Below, piece after piece: positions 7,516-16,649 of a DNA stretch of 45,461 nucleotides. The notes under the pieces were generated by a model. The model did no database searches. It saw only the letters and a program-made list of their open reading frames with translations, and had not been told where the DNA came from. The stretch's first letter is position 1; each line of letters opens with the position of its first letter. The DNA is taken from assembly GCA_046152925.1 (NCBI GenBank), contig JBJXFX010000059.1, forward strand, positions 1-45,461, written 5' to 3'. The translations under genes and the position numbers were made by a program. This DNA comes from CAMAUF01 sp046152925. Lineage in GTDB: Bacteria; Chloroflexota; Dehalococcoidia; Tepidiformales; Tepidiformaceae.

Positions 7516-9054
7516 ATGACCCCTACTGAATCGCTCGCCGAGCTCAGCCGGCGCCGCGCGCTGGCGCACGGCCTCGGCGGCCCGGACCGCATCCGCCGCC
7601 AACACGAACGCGGCCTCCTGACCGCCCGCGAACGGGTCGAGCTCCTTCTGGACCCAGGAAGCCAGTTCGAGTTCGGAAGCCTGGTCCACTCGGACGAGCC
7701 CGGCGCCGCCGACCGGACCTACGGCGATGGCCGCCTCGTGGGCTTCGGGCGGATCGAGGGCCGGCGCGTCGCCTACAGCGCTGGCGATTCGACGATTAAG
7801 GGTGGGTCCGGGGGCTCGGGGTCGCGACGCCGGGATGCGGCCTTCAACCGCATCGTGAAGGCTTCAGCGATCCCGAATTTCGGCCTTATCCAAGGCGGCG
7901 GTGCGCGGATCACGGAAATCCTCACGTCCGCGTTCGCGGGCTACTACGGCGGCTCGATAGGGCGGCGTGCGGCCTTCCCGAAGCGCGAGACACACTTTCT
8001 CGCGGCACTCGGCAACTACTACGCCCCCTGGAGCGTCCCTGATGCCGACTTCTCGATTATGACGGAGAAGTCGAACATCTCGATCTCCAGCCCGGCCGTC
8101 GTCGAGGAAGCCACGGGCCAAATCGTCACGCCCGAGCAGCTTGGCGGGCCCGACGTGCACGCGAAGATCACCGGCCAGATCGATGCGATCGTCCCGGATG
8201 ATGGGGCCGCGATCCTGCTGCTCCGGCGCGTATTCGGCTATTACCCCGCGAACGCGTTCGAGCAGGCGCCGGTCCTGCGTACTGGCGACCCAGTCGGCCG
8301 TGTCGCCCCCGAACTCCGCAGCCTCGTCCCCGACCAGCCGAACCGCGCTTTCGACGTGAAGAAGGCGATTACGGCGGTGGTCGATCGGGATTCGTTCATC
8401 GAATTCGCGCCCTCCTACGGCGCGAACATGGTCATCGGCATCGCCCGGATGGATGGCCACACGGTGGGCATCGCCGCGAACCAGCCACGGGTCCGGGCCG
8501 GGGCGTTGGACCTGCCGGCGATTCACAAGCTCAAGCGCATCCTCGTGAACTGCGAGGCGAACGGCTTCCCGCTGGTCACGTTCTTGGATGTCCCCGGAGT
8601 GTTGCCAACGCTTGAGCAGGAGCACCGCCGGCTCCTGACCGAGGTGTTCGACTACGCTGTCGCGCGGATCCGGGCGCCGATCCCCAAGATTTCGGTGTTC
8701 CTCCGGAAGGCCTATGGCTACGCACTCTTCGGGATGAGCGGTGCTGACCACGAGTGGTACTCGCTCGCCTGGCCGTCGGCGCAGATCGCGTTCATGGGCC
8801 CCGAGCCCGGCGTACGGGTGTCCTATCGGCGGGAGATGGACGCCTCGCCAGACCCGCAGGCCTACCTCCGCCAGCGCGCCGACGAGTTTCGCGCGTTCGC
8901 GGAACCTTGGGCGGGCGCCGAGCTCGCCTACATCGACCAGGTCATCGACCCGGCTGCGACCCGCCCGGCGCTCATCCGCGCCCTGGAAATCGCCCGGCTG
9001 CGACTGCCAACCCATCGTTCCACACTCCCGCCGGAGGCCGCATATGCCAATTGA
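7516..9054 (+). CDS. Acyl-CoA carboxylase carboxyltransferase subunit
   Basis: 512 residues, the usual length of propionyl/methylmalonyl-type carboxyltransferase beta subunits, which move CO2 from carboxybiotin to an acyl-CoA. Both crotonase-fold halves are present: an N-terminal acyl-CoA half with GGGARITEIL (about 127-136), and a C-terminal carboxybiotin half containing DLPAIHKLKRILVNCEAN, TFLDVPGVLPTLEQE and RKAYGYALFGMSG. The last is the conserved second oxyanion region. It overlaps the next carboxyltransferase gene by 11 bp. No biotin carboxylase or biotin carrier gene is in the window, so the holoenzyme partners lie elsewhere. Confidence 0.92.
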   Translation: MTPTESLAELSRRRALAHGLGGPDRIRRQHERGLLTARERVELLLDPGSQFEFGSLVHSDEPGAADRTYGDGRLVGFGRIEGRRVAYSAGDSTIKGGSGGSGSRRRDAAFNRIVKASAIPNFGLIQGGGARITEILTSAFAGYYGGSIGRRAAFPKRETHFLAALGNYYAPWSVPDADFSIMTEKSNISISSPAVVEEATGQIVTPEQLGGPDVHAKITGQIDAIVPDDGAAILLLRRVFGYYPANAFEQAPVLRTGDPVGRVAPELRSLVPDQPNRAFDVKKAITAVVDRDSFIEFAPSYGANMVIGIARMDGHTVGIAANQPRVRAGALDLPAIHKLKRILVNCEANGFPLVTFLDVPGVLPTLEQEHRRLLTEVFDYAVARIRAPIPKISVFLRKAYGYALFGMSGADHEWYSLAWPSAQIAFMGPEPGVRVSYRREMDASPDPQAYLRQRADEFRAFAEPWAGAELAYIDQVIDPAATRPALIRALEIARLRLPTHRSTLPPEAAYAN

Positions 9055-10390
9055 AGCTGGGCTCGCCCGCATTTCCGCTGAAGCGGAGGATCGAGACGCC
9101 TTCGACCTCGACCGCCCCCTCGCCCCGGGCGCCCTCACACCACGTGGAAGGATCGCGACGCTCTGCGACCCGGGGACGTTCTTCGAGATGGCAGCGATGG
9201 CCCGGAGCCACCACCGCGAGGCGCACGGGGCCACGCCGGCCGACGGCGTTATCACCGGGTTCGGGCGCATCGGCGGCCGTGAGGTCGCGCTCATTGTCGA
9301 AGACGCGAAGGCGCTCGCCGCGAGCGACGGCGCCGTCGGCCGGAACAAGCGCCTCAAGCTCCTGAGCCACGCGATTCAGGGCGCCGTCCCGATTGTCTAC
9401 ATCGCCGATGGCGCGGGCCCAGCCTCGTTCGACGTGCCCGGCCGGCTGCTCGGAGGCTACGCCGAGACGTTGGTTGCGGGGGCGGAGCTCGACCTCAACG
9501 GGCGCCGCGCGCCGCTGATTACGGTCGTCGCCGGCCGGTGTGAAGGCGTGGACGCGCTGCTCGCGGCCGCGGCCGACGTCGTGGTCGCGACCAAGCACGC
9601 GCGCGGCCCGGTGCTGGCCGACGTCGCCGGAGACTCGGATGCTGGCGTACTCGACACGGTGCGCGCGTTACTTGGGCTGATCCCGTCGGCTGCGGCGGTC
9701 GAGCTTGTGCCGTCAGCCGCTGCCCCGCCGGCTGGGGCGCTCGCGGACGACCTCGCGCCTGCCGATCTCTCCCTGGACGCGCTGCTCGAGGGACTCCTGG
9801 ACGTAGGTTCGGTGCGATTCGGCGCGTGCGGTTCGGTTGTCACTGGCGTGGGCCGGGTTGAAGGCCACGCCGTGGTGTTCGCAGCTGGGAGCGGCGCGTT
9901 GAGTCACGCGGAGTTGGGCGCGGTCGCCCGGGCTGCCCACCTGAGCAGCCGGTTCGCCCTCCCGTTTCTGGCGATCGCCCACGGCGCTGCCTACCCGGAC
10001 TTCGCAGACGGCCCGCAGCAGCTCGCGGCGCTGGCGGCGGCCACCTCGGCCCTTCACCAATCAGGCTCGCCGAAGCTCGCGCTGATCACGCGCTCGGGCC
10101 ACACCCTTGGGGGGTTCGTGCTGGGCGGCCGTGAGCTCGGGTTCGACTATGCCGCCGCCTGGGCGCTGGCCGATGTCGGGACGGCCGACATCCCGGTCTA
10201 CGGCGTCAGCGTCCGCGACGGTGAAGCTGGGATCGGCCCTTGGGCGGCGGCTGGCGCCGGGCTCTTGGACGACATCCTCGCGCCAAGCGAGTCGCGCGGC
10301 CGGCTCGGGCGGGTCCTCGATCTCATGGGGCCAAGCCGCGCCACCCCGTCGGCCAAGGGGGCCGAAGGTGGCCGGCTGATTTACCGGTAG
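9044..10390 (+). CDS. Second, divergent acyl-CoA carboxyltransferase subunit
   Basis: 448 residues. The frame is open from 8741, but the ATG at 9044 has GGAGG 6 nt upstream and gives the family N-terminus (GALTPRGRIATLCDPGTFFEMA). The architecture matches the upstream gene but the protein is shorter, and the C-terminal half (TRSGHTLGGFVLGGRELGFDYAAAWALADVG) is clearly diverged. Adjacent overlapping carboxyltransferase genes suggest a hetero-oligomer with 7516-9054, or a paralogue with altered substrate. The substrate is not predictable from sequence. Confidence 0.85.
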   Translation: MPIEAGLARISAEAEDRDAFDLDRPLAPGALTPRGRIATLCDPGTFFEMAAMARSHHREAHGATPADGVITGFGRIGGREVALIVEDAKALAASDGAVGRNKRLKLLSHAIQGAVPIVYIADGAGPASFDVPGRLLGGYAETLVAGAELDLNGRRAPLITVVAGRCEGVDALLAAAADVVVATKHARGPVLADVAGDSDAGVLDTVRALLGLIPSAAAVELVPSAAAPPAGALADDLAPADLSLDALLEGLLDVGSVRFGACGSVVTGVGRVEGHAVVFAAGSGALSHAELGAVARAAHLSSRFALPFLAIAHGAAYPDFADGPQQLAALAAATSALHQSGSPKLALITRSGHTLGGFVLGGRELGFDYAAAWALADVGTADIPVYGVSVRDGEAGIGPWAAAGAGLLDDILAPSESRGRLGRVLDLMGPSRATPSAKGAEGGRLIYR

Positions 10391-10403
10391 CTCGCGCGAC
10401 GCC

Positions 10404-11312
10404 CTACGGCGTTGCGACGGCGAACGAATCGCACTGCCCTGGGTCGCCGCTGTTGAAGCCGCGCTTGAACCAGTTCACCCGCTGGGCCGAGGTGCCATGG
10501 GTGAACGCTTCGGGGTTGACGCGCTGGCCGGCTTGTTTCTGGAGCCGGTCATCGCCGACCGCGGCCGCAGCGGCGAGCCCTTCGTCGAGGTCGCCTTCTT
10601 CGAGCACGCCGCGGCGGTTCGCGCTCCAGCCCCACACGCCCGCGAGGCAGTCGGCCTGGAGCTCGAGGCGGACGGAGTAGTCGTTCGCCCGGCTCGGTTC
10701 CTTCTGTTGGAGCTTGCGGACCTCGGCCTCGACGCCGGTCACCTTTTGGATGTGGTGGCCGATCTCGTGGGCGATGACGTAGGCCTGTGCGAAGTCGCCA
10801 GGCGCGCCGAAGCGCGCGCCGAGCTCGCGGAAGAACGAAAGGTCGATGTAGACCTTCTGGTCGGGCGGGCAGTAGAACGGGCCAACGGCGGACGATGCGC
10901 CGCCGCAGCCGGTCTGGACGCCGCCTTCGAAGAGGACGAGCTTGGCCCGGGGGTAGGTGTCGCCGCCACGGCTGAAGATGTCGGTCCAGGTGTCTTGGAC
11001 GTCGTCGAGGACGTCGCCGACGAAGTCGGCCTCGTCGTCGAGCGGGTTGATGGTGCTCCCCGTGGAGCCAGCGTCGGGCGCGACCTGCGCGCTTGGGAGC
11101 TTAAAGATGTCGCTGAGGCCGCCTCCACCCCCGCCGCCGCCGAGCGCCCCGCCGCCGAGGAGGGCGAGGAGGATGACGACGATGATCCCTCCGATGCCGC
11201 CGCCGAGGCCCGCCTTGCCCATCGGGAAGCCGGTCTTGCCCATGCCCGCCGGCGCGCCTTGGCCACGGCGGTCTTCGATGTCTGCGCTGCGCCCCTCACG
11301 CCGAATCTTCAC
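10404..11312 (-). CDS. Membrane-anchored neutral zinc metallopeptidase (YpfJ-like)
   Basis: 302 residues starting at GTG, with the family N-terminus ending in VEDRRG-like IEDRRG (about 12-17). A hydrophobic Gly/Ile-rich anchor spans about 37-60. The catalytic zincin motif HEIGHH (H182, E183, H186) is intact, and the downstream RLELQADCLAGVWG supplies the expected Glu ligand. Cys pairs near 136 and 148 may be disulfide bonded. This is the widespread putative neutral zinc metallopeptidase family; its substrates are unknown. The MFS gene upstream on the same strand ends 75 bp away. Confidence 0.9.
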   Translation of the reverse strand: MKIRREGRSADIEDRRGQGAPAGMGKTGFPMGKAGLGGGIGGIIVVILLALLGGGALGGGGGGGGLSDIFKLPSAQVAPDAGSTGSTINPLDDEADFVGDVLDDVQDTWTDIFSRGGDTYPRAKLVLFEGGVQTGCGGASSAVGPFYCPPDQKVYIDLSFFRELGARFGAPGDFAQAYVIAHEIGHHIQKVTGVEAEVRKLQQKEPSRANDYSVRLELQADCLAGVWGWSANRRGVLEEGDLDEGLAAAAAVGDDRLQKQAGQRVNPEAFTHGTSAQRVNWFKRGFNSGDPGQCDSFAVATP

Positions 11313-11387
11313 GTATTGGCACCCGTCCCCGTCGAATTCAGTAAACCCACTGTACAGAGTTCCGGCCAGCGGTTCGACCCGCGCGGA

Positions 11388-12650
11388 TTACGCCTCTTCG
11401 AGCTTTGGACTGAGGACGGGCGACGGCGTGGCGTCCGGCTCGTTTCGCGAGGCCCGGATCCACAGCGCGAGCAGCGGTGCGGCGCTCACTGCGAGGATGA
11501 CGGCGAGCCAGCGGTAGGCGATCGGGAGCCCGTGTTCGTCGGCGATCCAGCCAGCCAGCGGTTCCAGTCCGGCCACGATCAGCGCGAAGAGCAGTTGATA
11601 CATGGAGAGGATCGTTGCGCGTTGGCTCGAGGGGATACGGCTGTTCAGGTAGCCGGAAACCAGGGGATAGGTGAACGAGCTCGCACCGGCCACCACCGGG
11701 ACCAGGGCCCACGCCCCGAGCGAGTCGAACGTCCCGAGGAGGCCGAGGGCGAAGAGGACGACCATCGGGACGGCGATCACAACCGCCTGCGACCCGAAGC
11801 GCGCGATCAGCTTGTGGGCGTTGAGCGACGCTCCCATGCCGACGAGTGTCCCCGGGATCAGCCAGATCCAGAGGTCCCCGACATCGACGCCGTGGGAATC
11901 GAGGAACGGCTGTTTGAGGATGTCGATGCACATCGTCGTTGCGACGATGCTGGCGGCGAGGATCATGAAGTACTTCAGGACGGGCGAGCCGAAGATGATG
12001 CGCGCCGCCTGTTTCGGCCCCTCCAGGTACCCGAGCTGACGGTGGCCGGCTTCCAGCCGCGGCGGCTCCCTGAACCAGAACGCGGTAAGCGCGGCAAGCG
12101 CCATGAGCCCGGCGCTCAGCACGACCGGCGTCGCGAGCGAGGTCTGGTCGGCGATGAACGAGCCCGCCGGGAGCGAGAGGAGCACGCCGAGGCTCTGGAA
12201 GGCGAATACCCGGCCGAAGAGGCGCTGATAGTCGTGTTCCTTGCCGATCGCCTTGAGCGAGTCATAGAAGAAGGCGGCGTCGGCGCCGGAGAAGAGCGTC
12301 CAGGCGACGCCCCAGGCCATGTAGGAGGCGAGGAGGACGGGGTAGTTGTCCGCGATGCCGAAAACGAAGACTGCGACCGTGTTCGCGACGGCCCCCGTGA
12401 GGAGGCTCACCTTGCGTCCATAGCGGTCAGCGACGGCGCCCGTTGGGACTTCCATGGCGACAAGGAAGAGCCAGAAGGCGGTATCGAGCGCGGTGACCTG
12501 GGTGAGCGAGAGGCCGCGCTGGTCGGTGAGGTAGAGGACCCAGATGGGCATCCAGAGCTGGAAGTTCACGAGGAAGCGGAAGAGGGTGAACTTCCAGATG
12601 TTCGCTTCGAATGCGCGGCGGTCCGCCTCGCTCAGCGCGGTCGCAGCCAT
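11388..12650 (-). CDS. MFS transporter (12 TM)
   Basis: 420 residues. The ATG at 12650 is preferred over the longer frame to 12716 because AGGAG lies 7 nt upstream and the added residues are not hydrophobic. There are about 12 transmembrane segments, and the loop 2-3 motif appears as GAVADRYGRKVSLLTG (about 65-80). The overall pattern resembles sugar/drug MFS exporters; the substrate is unknown. Confidence 0.87.
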   Translation of the reverse strand: MAATALSEADRRAFEANIWKFTLFRFLVNFQLWMPIWVLYLTDQRGLSLTQVTALDTAFWLFLVAMEVPTGAVADRYGRKVSLLTGAVANTVAVFVFGIADNYPVLLASYMAWGVAWTLFSGADAAFFYDSLKAIGKEHDYQRLFGRVFAFQSLGVLLSLPAGSFIADQTSLATPVVLSAGLMALAALTAFWFREPPRLEAGHRQLGYLEGPKQAARIIFGSPVLKYFMILAASIVATTMCIDILKQPFLDSHGVDVGDLWIWLIPGTLVGMGASLNAHKLIARFGSQAVVIAVPMVVLFALGLLGTFDSLGAWALVPVVAGASSFTYPLVSGYLNSRIPSSQRATILSMYQLLFALIVAGLEPLAGWIADEHGLPIAYRWLAVILAVSAAPLLALWIRASRNEPDATPSPVLSPKLEEA

Positions 12651-12769
12651 GCAAGCTCTCCTGACGGCGTGGGCCTGCTGGCCTCCGGACGTGGGCCGGG
12701 GCGAGCGGTAGCGCATTGTGGATCAGGAGGTGGAAGACTGTCGCGCGGGGGCGTCCGGGGAGGGGATGG

Positions 12770-12843
12770 TGGGCGGTACAGGACTCGAACCTGTGACCTC
12801 GTCGGTGTGAACGACGCGCTCTAACCGGCTGAGCTAACCGCCC
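12770..12843 (-). tRNA. tRNA-Val (CAC)
   Basis: 74 nt with a perfect 7-bp acceptor GGGCGGT/ACCGCCC, D arm GCTC/GAGC, anticodon stem CGTCG/CGACG with loop TTCACAC (anticodon CAC) and T loop TTCGAGT. The discriminator is A and CCA is not encoded. Confidence 0.95.
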
Positions 12844-12936
12844 GGACGAACCGACAGTGTACCGCGTGCGCGGCGTGTTGTCAGGCGCGGCTGGCTTGCC
12901 GCCGTCCGGCGTGGCTGCGATACTGAACCTTCCTAG

Positions 12937-13022
12937 GCCGAAGTGGCGGAATGGCAGACGCGCTACGTTCAGGGCGTAGTGTCCGCAAGGGCGTGCGAGT
13001 TCAAATCTCGCCTTCGGCACCA
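12937..13022 (+). tRNA. tRNA-Leu (CAG)
   Basis: A class II tRNA with acceptor GCCGAAG/CTTCGGC, anticodon stem CTACG/CGTAG around TTCAGGG (anticodon CAG), a long variable arm (TGTCCGCAAGGGCG) and T loop TTCAAAT. The 3' CCA is encoded. A tRNA-Arg follows 11 nt later, so the two are probably co-transcribed. Confidence 0.95.
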
Positions 13023-13033
13023 CTGGGGAACAC

Positions 13034-13109
13034 GCGCCCGGAGCGCAGGGGATAGCGCGTTTGGGTGCGGACCAAAAGGTCGCAGGTTCGAGTCCTGCCG
13101 GGCGTACCA
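13034..13109 (+). tRNA. tRNA-Arg with anticodon GCG
   Basis: 76 nt with acceptor GCGCCCG/CGGGCGT (terminal G-U), D stem GCGC/GCGC with an A20-type D loop, anticodon stem TTTGG/CCAAA with loop GTGCGGA and a T arm GCAGG/CCTGC. CCA is encoded. U33 is in place, so positions 34-36 read GCG and decode CGC (Arg). Most bacteria read CGN with an inosine-modified ACG tRNA instead. Confidence 0.88.
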
Positions 13110-13122
13110 CACACCAGAGACG

Positions 13123-13146
13123 AGGGCCCTCCGAGCGGAGGGCCTT
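13123..13146 (+). terminator. Terminator of the Leu-Arg tRNA unit
   Basis: The stem GGCCCTCC/GGAGGGCC with GAGC loop extends by two further pairs (one G-U) and is followed by a T-containing stretch (TTCGTGGTTT). It separates the tRNA unit from the convergent oxidoreductase gene. Confidence 0.7.
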
Positions 13147-13167
13147 CGTGGTTTCTGAGGCGCGCAG

Positions 13168-14466
13168 CTAGGCGTCCGGGGCGACCGGTGCGTTCGTCGC
13201 GGGGTTGACTTCGAAGGGGCTCGTGAGGCCCAACTCCTTGCCCATCTCCCGGACCGCGGGCAGGACCTCTTCGCCCATGAGCCGCAGGCTGCGCATCGCG
13301 TCTTCGTGGGTCATCGAGCCATCGCCGTCCCAGAAGAAAATGCTCCCAGGGCGCAAGTACTCAAGGACGTGGCGGATCCGCGGCAGGACCGTTTTCGGCG
13401 TGCCGGTGATGATCGCGTCGGCATCAAGGAGCTCGCGGTAATTCGTGTCGACGTCCCGGAAGCGATCGGCGCCATCGAGGACCAGCGGCTTGAACTGCGG
13501 GTCGCGCTCCACTTGGCCGCGGGCTTCGGCGACCGCACGGACGCCGCCGGTCGGCAGGAGGCGCTTGCGGTCGGTCATCCCTGGCAGGTCTTGGATGTGT
13601 GGCCGGGCGTCGCCGCTACTCCCTTCGAGGAAGATGTTGCCGGGGCCGGTGAGGAACTTGCGGCCCGTCTCGTGGGCGAGCTCCTCGGTCTCGTCGACAT
13701 GGACCTTGAAGAGGTAGCCGCGATGCTGTGGGCCGGCCTCATATCCGGCCGCGCGGGCGCACTCGTCGTAGTAGGCGAATGAGGCGCGGGTGGGTTCGAG
13801 GCGCGTGGCGAGCATGACGTAGGGATAGCGCCGTTGCGCGGCCCATTCGACGGTCCGCCGACTGACGGCGCCGGGGATCATGATGAGCGGGTGGGGCTGC
13901 TGGTAGGGGCGCGACCAGGGATTCACGTAGCGGTACTGGTAGTGTTCGCCTTCCCAGCGGAACGGGCCGGGGTCGGTCCAGGCCTTCACGATGAGGTCGT
14001 GGGCTTCTTGGAAGCGCTCCCAGTTATAGGGCGAGGCCGAGTCGTGGGCGATGCTTTCGCGGCCCGTCCCGCGCACCCATCCGGTGACGAGGCGGCCGCG
14101 GGAGATCATGTCGATGATCGCGAGCTCCTCGGCGAGCCAGAGGGGGTCATCCCAGATGGGCAGGATGTTGCCCATGAGGACGATCTTCGCCTTTTTGGTG
14201 ATCCTGGCGAGGATCGCGGCTTCGACGTTGCAGACGCTGCCCATGCAGAACGGCGTCGAATGGTGTTCGTTGAGGGCGAGGGCGTCGAAGCCGACCTCTT
14301 CGGCGTAGACCTTCTCATCGAGGAAGCGGTTGTAGAGGTCGGCGCCGAGCTTGGGGTCGTACTCGCCGTTCGAGGCGTCGAGGTCGGTCAGGCGGCGGCC
14401 GGTCGTGCCCCACCAGGAGGCGGTTGGGTCTTGGTATGGCCGCTCTGTGAAGTACCCGATCAGCAT
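13168..14466 (-). CDS. Luciferase-like flavin-dependent oxidoreductase (LLM class)
   Basis: 432 residues of bacterial-luciferase TIM-barrel type: GYFTERPYQDP at the N-terminus, LALNEHHSTPFC (about 64-75), then VLMGNILPIWDDPLWLAEELAIIDMISRGRLVTGWVRG, the FMN/F420-site region of the family. Such enzymes use reduced FMN (monooxygenases) or F420; the cofactor is not decided here. It starts at ATG with GGGAGG immediately upstream. It is last in a four-gene cluster P450 - ferredoxin - GyrI-like - LLM, suggesting oxidative catabolism of a hydrophobic or xenobiotic compound. Confidence 0.9.
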   Translation of the reverse strand: MLIGYFTERPYQDPTASWWGTTGRRLTDLDASNGEYDPKLGADLYNRFLDEKVYAEEVGFDALALNEHHSTPFCMGSVCNVEAAILARITKKAKIVLMGNILPIWDDPLWLAEELAIIDMISRGRLVTGWVRGTGRESIAHDSASPYNWERFQEAHDLIVKAWTDPGPFRWEGEHYQYRYVNPWSRPYQQPHPLIMIPGAVSRRTVEWAAQRRYPYVMLATRLEPTRASFAYYDECARAAGYEAGPQHRGYLFKVHVDETEELAHETGRKFLTGPGNIFLEGSSGDARPHIQDLPGMTDRKRLLPTGGVRAVAEARGQVERDPQFKPLVLDGADRFRDVDTNYRELLDADAIITGTPKTVLPRIRHVLEYLRPGSIFFWDGDGSMTHEDAMRSLRLMGEEVLPAVREMGKELGLTSPFEVNPATNAPVAPDA

Positions 14467-14554
14467 GCGCCCTCCCGAACCGGGGCCCGGCTGGCGGCAT
14501 CATACGGAGCAAGGCGGCGCCCGTCTCATGGCGGGAGCGCTGCGGCGGAGCGCC

Positions 14555-15019
14555 CTATTCGACCGGGACGCAGACTTCGGTGCGCCACTTCTCCGGGTCG
14601 GGCTCGGCGGTGGGGTCGGTGAGGTAGGACTCCCACATGGGCCCGCAGGGGCGGCGCCCGTGTTTTGCCAGCCAGGCCATCAAGGCGGCGTAGGTCTCGT
14701 GGAGGCGGTCATACGGCCCGACGTGCATGGCGGCCGCGATGCTGCCGCCTGGTAGCTCGGCCGGGGCGATCGCAGCGCCATCACCGGCGAGAGCACGGGA
14801 GGTCGGGATGCCCGCCTCCATGTCCATCACATCGCCCATCTCGTGGTACCGGGCGAAGGGCGGCCCATCGCCCATGGCGCCTTGCGCCATCACGTAGCCG
14901 AACAGGGCGGGGAAGGCCTCGTCGAAGAAGCCGGGGATGCCGGTCGCGGGGATGCGCCGGCGTATGGTGACGGCGGGCGTCGCCGCCCGTTGCGAGATGC
15001 CGAACCCTTCGCTCGCCAT
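14555..15019 (-). CDS. GyrI-like / SOUL-type effector-binding domain protein
   Basis: About 154 residues. The frame is open to 15214, but the ATG at 15019 has AAAGGAG upstream and begins the domain. Recognisable GyrI-like features are AVTIRRRIP near the start, HVGPYDRLHETYAALMAWLAKHG (the conserved HxGpY helix) and a final YLTDPTAEPDPEKWRTEVCVPVE. Stand-alone domains of this type bind hydrophobic or drug-like ligands and some hydrolyse them. No DNA-binding domain is present. It lies between ferredoxin and LLM genes, so a ligand-binding accessory role in the same pathway is plausible. Confidence 0.85.
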   Translation of the reverse strand: MASEGFGISQRAATPAVTIRRRIPATGIPGFFDEAFPALFGYVMAQGAMGDGPPFARYHEMGDVMDMEAGIPTSRALAGDGAAIAPAELPGGSIAAAMHVGPYDRLHETYAALMAWLAKHGRRPCGPMWESYLTDPTAEPDPEKWRTEVCVPVE

Positions 15020-15039
15020 CGCGGGTTTGCTCCTTTCGG

Positions 15040-15240
15040 CTAGTCCTCGATCCAGAGGGGATGGAGCTCGGCGGGGCAGGCGTCGACCGCCTGTTGCGCT
15101 TCGATCTTCTCGATGTCCGTCTCCAGCTCCTCCTTCACCTGGATCGGCCAGCCGTCTTTGTCGGCTTTGAAGAGCATCGGGTGGTTGTAGTAGCACTCGC
15201 CGGAACGGGTGCATTTCGCGAGGTCGAGCTTGATCTTCAT
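15040..15240 (-). CDS. [3Fe-4S]-type ferredoxin, electron donor for the P450
   Basis: 66 residues from the ATG at 15240 (GGAGG 9 nt upstream). Three cysteines are seen: C10 and C16 in CTRSGEC, and one in DACPAELHP near the end, the pattern of small [3Fe-4S] ferredoxins of P450 operons. It is acidic, as expected for an electron carrier. The P450 gene ends 26 bp upstream on the same strand, so it most likely donates electrons to that enzyme; a reductase is not in the window. Confidence 0.9.
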   Translation of the reverse strand: MKIKLDLAKCTRSGECYYNHPMLFKADKDGWPIQVKEELETDIEKIEAQQAVDACPAELHPLWIED

Positions 15241-15266
15241 GGTGGCGGGCCTCCGTTTGGTGTGTA

Positions 15267-16529
15267 TTAGGCGGGGTCGAATTCGAGCAGCAGCTGCCAA
15301 GGCTGGATGCTGATGGCGATCGGGCGGGCTTCGAAGCCGGGCTTGAAGCGTGGGTTGTTCATCATCTTCATGAGCGCCTTGCTGCCGATGACCGTTTCGG
15401 TGCGGGCGAGCTGATAGCCGACGCAGAAGTGCTTGCCGAGGCCGAAACCGAGGTGGCTCGCCTTGCCGCCTTCGTGGTAGCCCGAGCGCAGCTCCTTCCC
15501 GAAGTAGAGGTCGTCGCGGAGGATGTCGAACGTGTCCGGGTCCTTGAAGACGCGGTCGTCGCGGTTGCCGCCGTAGATCGAGAGCTGGACATAATCGCCA
15601 GCCTTGATCACTTGGTCGTACATCGCCACGTCGTTGATCGCCCGGCGCGCCTGGCCGCCCGACGGCGGGTGGACGCGCATCATCTCGGTGAAGGCGTTAT
15701 CGAGGAGGTCGGGGTCTTCGCGGACGCGCTCGAACTCGCGCGGGTTCGAAAGCAGCCAGTACCAGAGGTTCGCGATCGCCTTGTCCGTCGTTTCCGCGCC
15801 CGCGACGAGCAGGAGGCTGGCGAACGACTTGATCTCCTGATGCGTCATCCGGTGGCCGTCCACCTCCGCGATGCAGAGCTGCGAGATGAGGTCCTCGCCG
15901 GGGTTGACGCTGCGCTGCTTGACGAGCGGGTCGAGGTAGTCGTGGTATTCCCCGTTCGCTTTGACGCCGAGTTTGCGGAGCTCGGGGCCGCCGCCGATGC
16001 CGTTCATCATGGCCGGGTACCAGTCGTGGAAGAGCTCGTGCGACTCCTTCGGCAGCCCGAGCACGTCGAGGATGACGTTCAGCGGGAGGCGGGTCGCAAA
16101 GTCGTCGACGATATCGATTTCGCCCTTGGCGTGGGCGTCGGCGGCGAGCCTGGCGGCGTGTTTTTCGGCGTACTTCTCAATCAGCGCCTGGGTGTTGCGT
16201 TCGATGATCGGGAGGAGGACTTCGAGCTTCCGGCCGACGAACTCGGGCGCGACGATGTTGCGCAGCCGGTTGTGCTTGTCGCCGTCGTACTCCATCAGCG
16301 TCGAGCCAAAAACGGCGCCGATGCCGTCGGCGTTGGGCGAGGCGGAGAAGTTCTCGATGTCTTTGAAGGTCTTGACGACGTCGTCGTAGCGGGTGATGAG
16401 CCAGCCGCCCGTCTGCGGGTTCTTGTAGACGGGGTGGTTGTCGCGCAGGTGTTTGAGGGTTGGGTAGGGGTTATCGAGGTAGGCCCTCGTGAGGGCCGGG
16501 GTGGGGTCGGTCGCGGTGTCGGTCGCCAT
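15267..16529 (-). CDS. Cytochrome P450
   Basis: 420 residues from the ATG at 16529, which has GGAGG 7 nt upstream; the longer open frame to 16850 is spurious. The hallmarks are complete: the I-helix oxygen-binding motif AGAETT (243-248), the K-helix ExxR as EMMR (282-285), and the haem loop FGLGKHFCVG with thiolate Cys369. The soluble three-component bacterial class fits the adjacent ferredoxin. The substrate is unknown; the neighbourhood (LLM oxidoreductase, SDR, GyrI-like) suggests stepwise oxidation of a lipid, terpene or xenobiotic. A divergent promoter region of 120 bp is shared with the SDR gene. Confidence 0.95.
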   Translation of the reverse strand: MATDTATDPTPALTRAYLDNPYPTLKHLRDNHPVYKNPQTGGWLITRYDDVVKTFKDIENFSASPNADGIGAVFGSTLMEYDGDKHNRLRNIVAPEFVGRKLEVLLPIIERNTQALIEKYAEKHAARLAADAHAKGEIDIVDDFATRLPLNVILDVLGLPKESHELFHDWYPAMMNGIGGGPELRKLGVKANGEYHDYLDPLVKQRSVNPGEDLISQLCIAEVDGHRMTHQEIKSFASLLLVAGAETTDKAIANLWYWLLSNPREFERVREDPDLLDNAFTEMMRVHPPSGGQARRAINDVAMYDQVIKAGDYVQLSIYGGNRDDRVFKDPDTFDILRDDLYFGKELRSGYHEGGKASHLGFGLGKHFCVGYQLARTETVIGSKALMKMMNNPRFKPGFEARPIAISIQPWQLLLEFDPA

Positions 16530-16649
16530 GAAGAAACCTCCGGCGGCGTTGGATGTTGCGCTGCATCCTACACGAGTTGGCTGGCTGGCCAGTAGACCAG
16601 GGGCGTAGAATCGGGCACCAGACGGCCGTGGGCCGGCGCGAGGTGTGAG

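Noticed and set aside
10497..12824. Very long plus-strand open frame (775 codons) opposite the metallopeptidase and MFS genes
   Set aside because: Acidic/Arg-rich low-complexity translation without any domain; it is antisense to two genes with clear motifs and arises from the high GC content.
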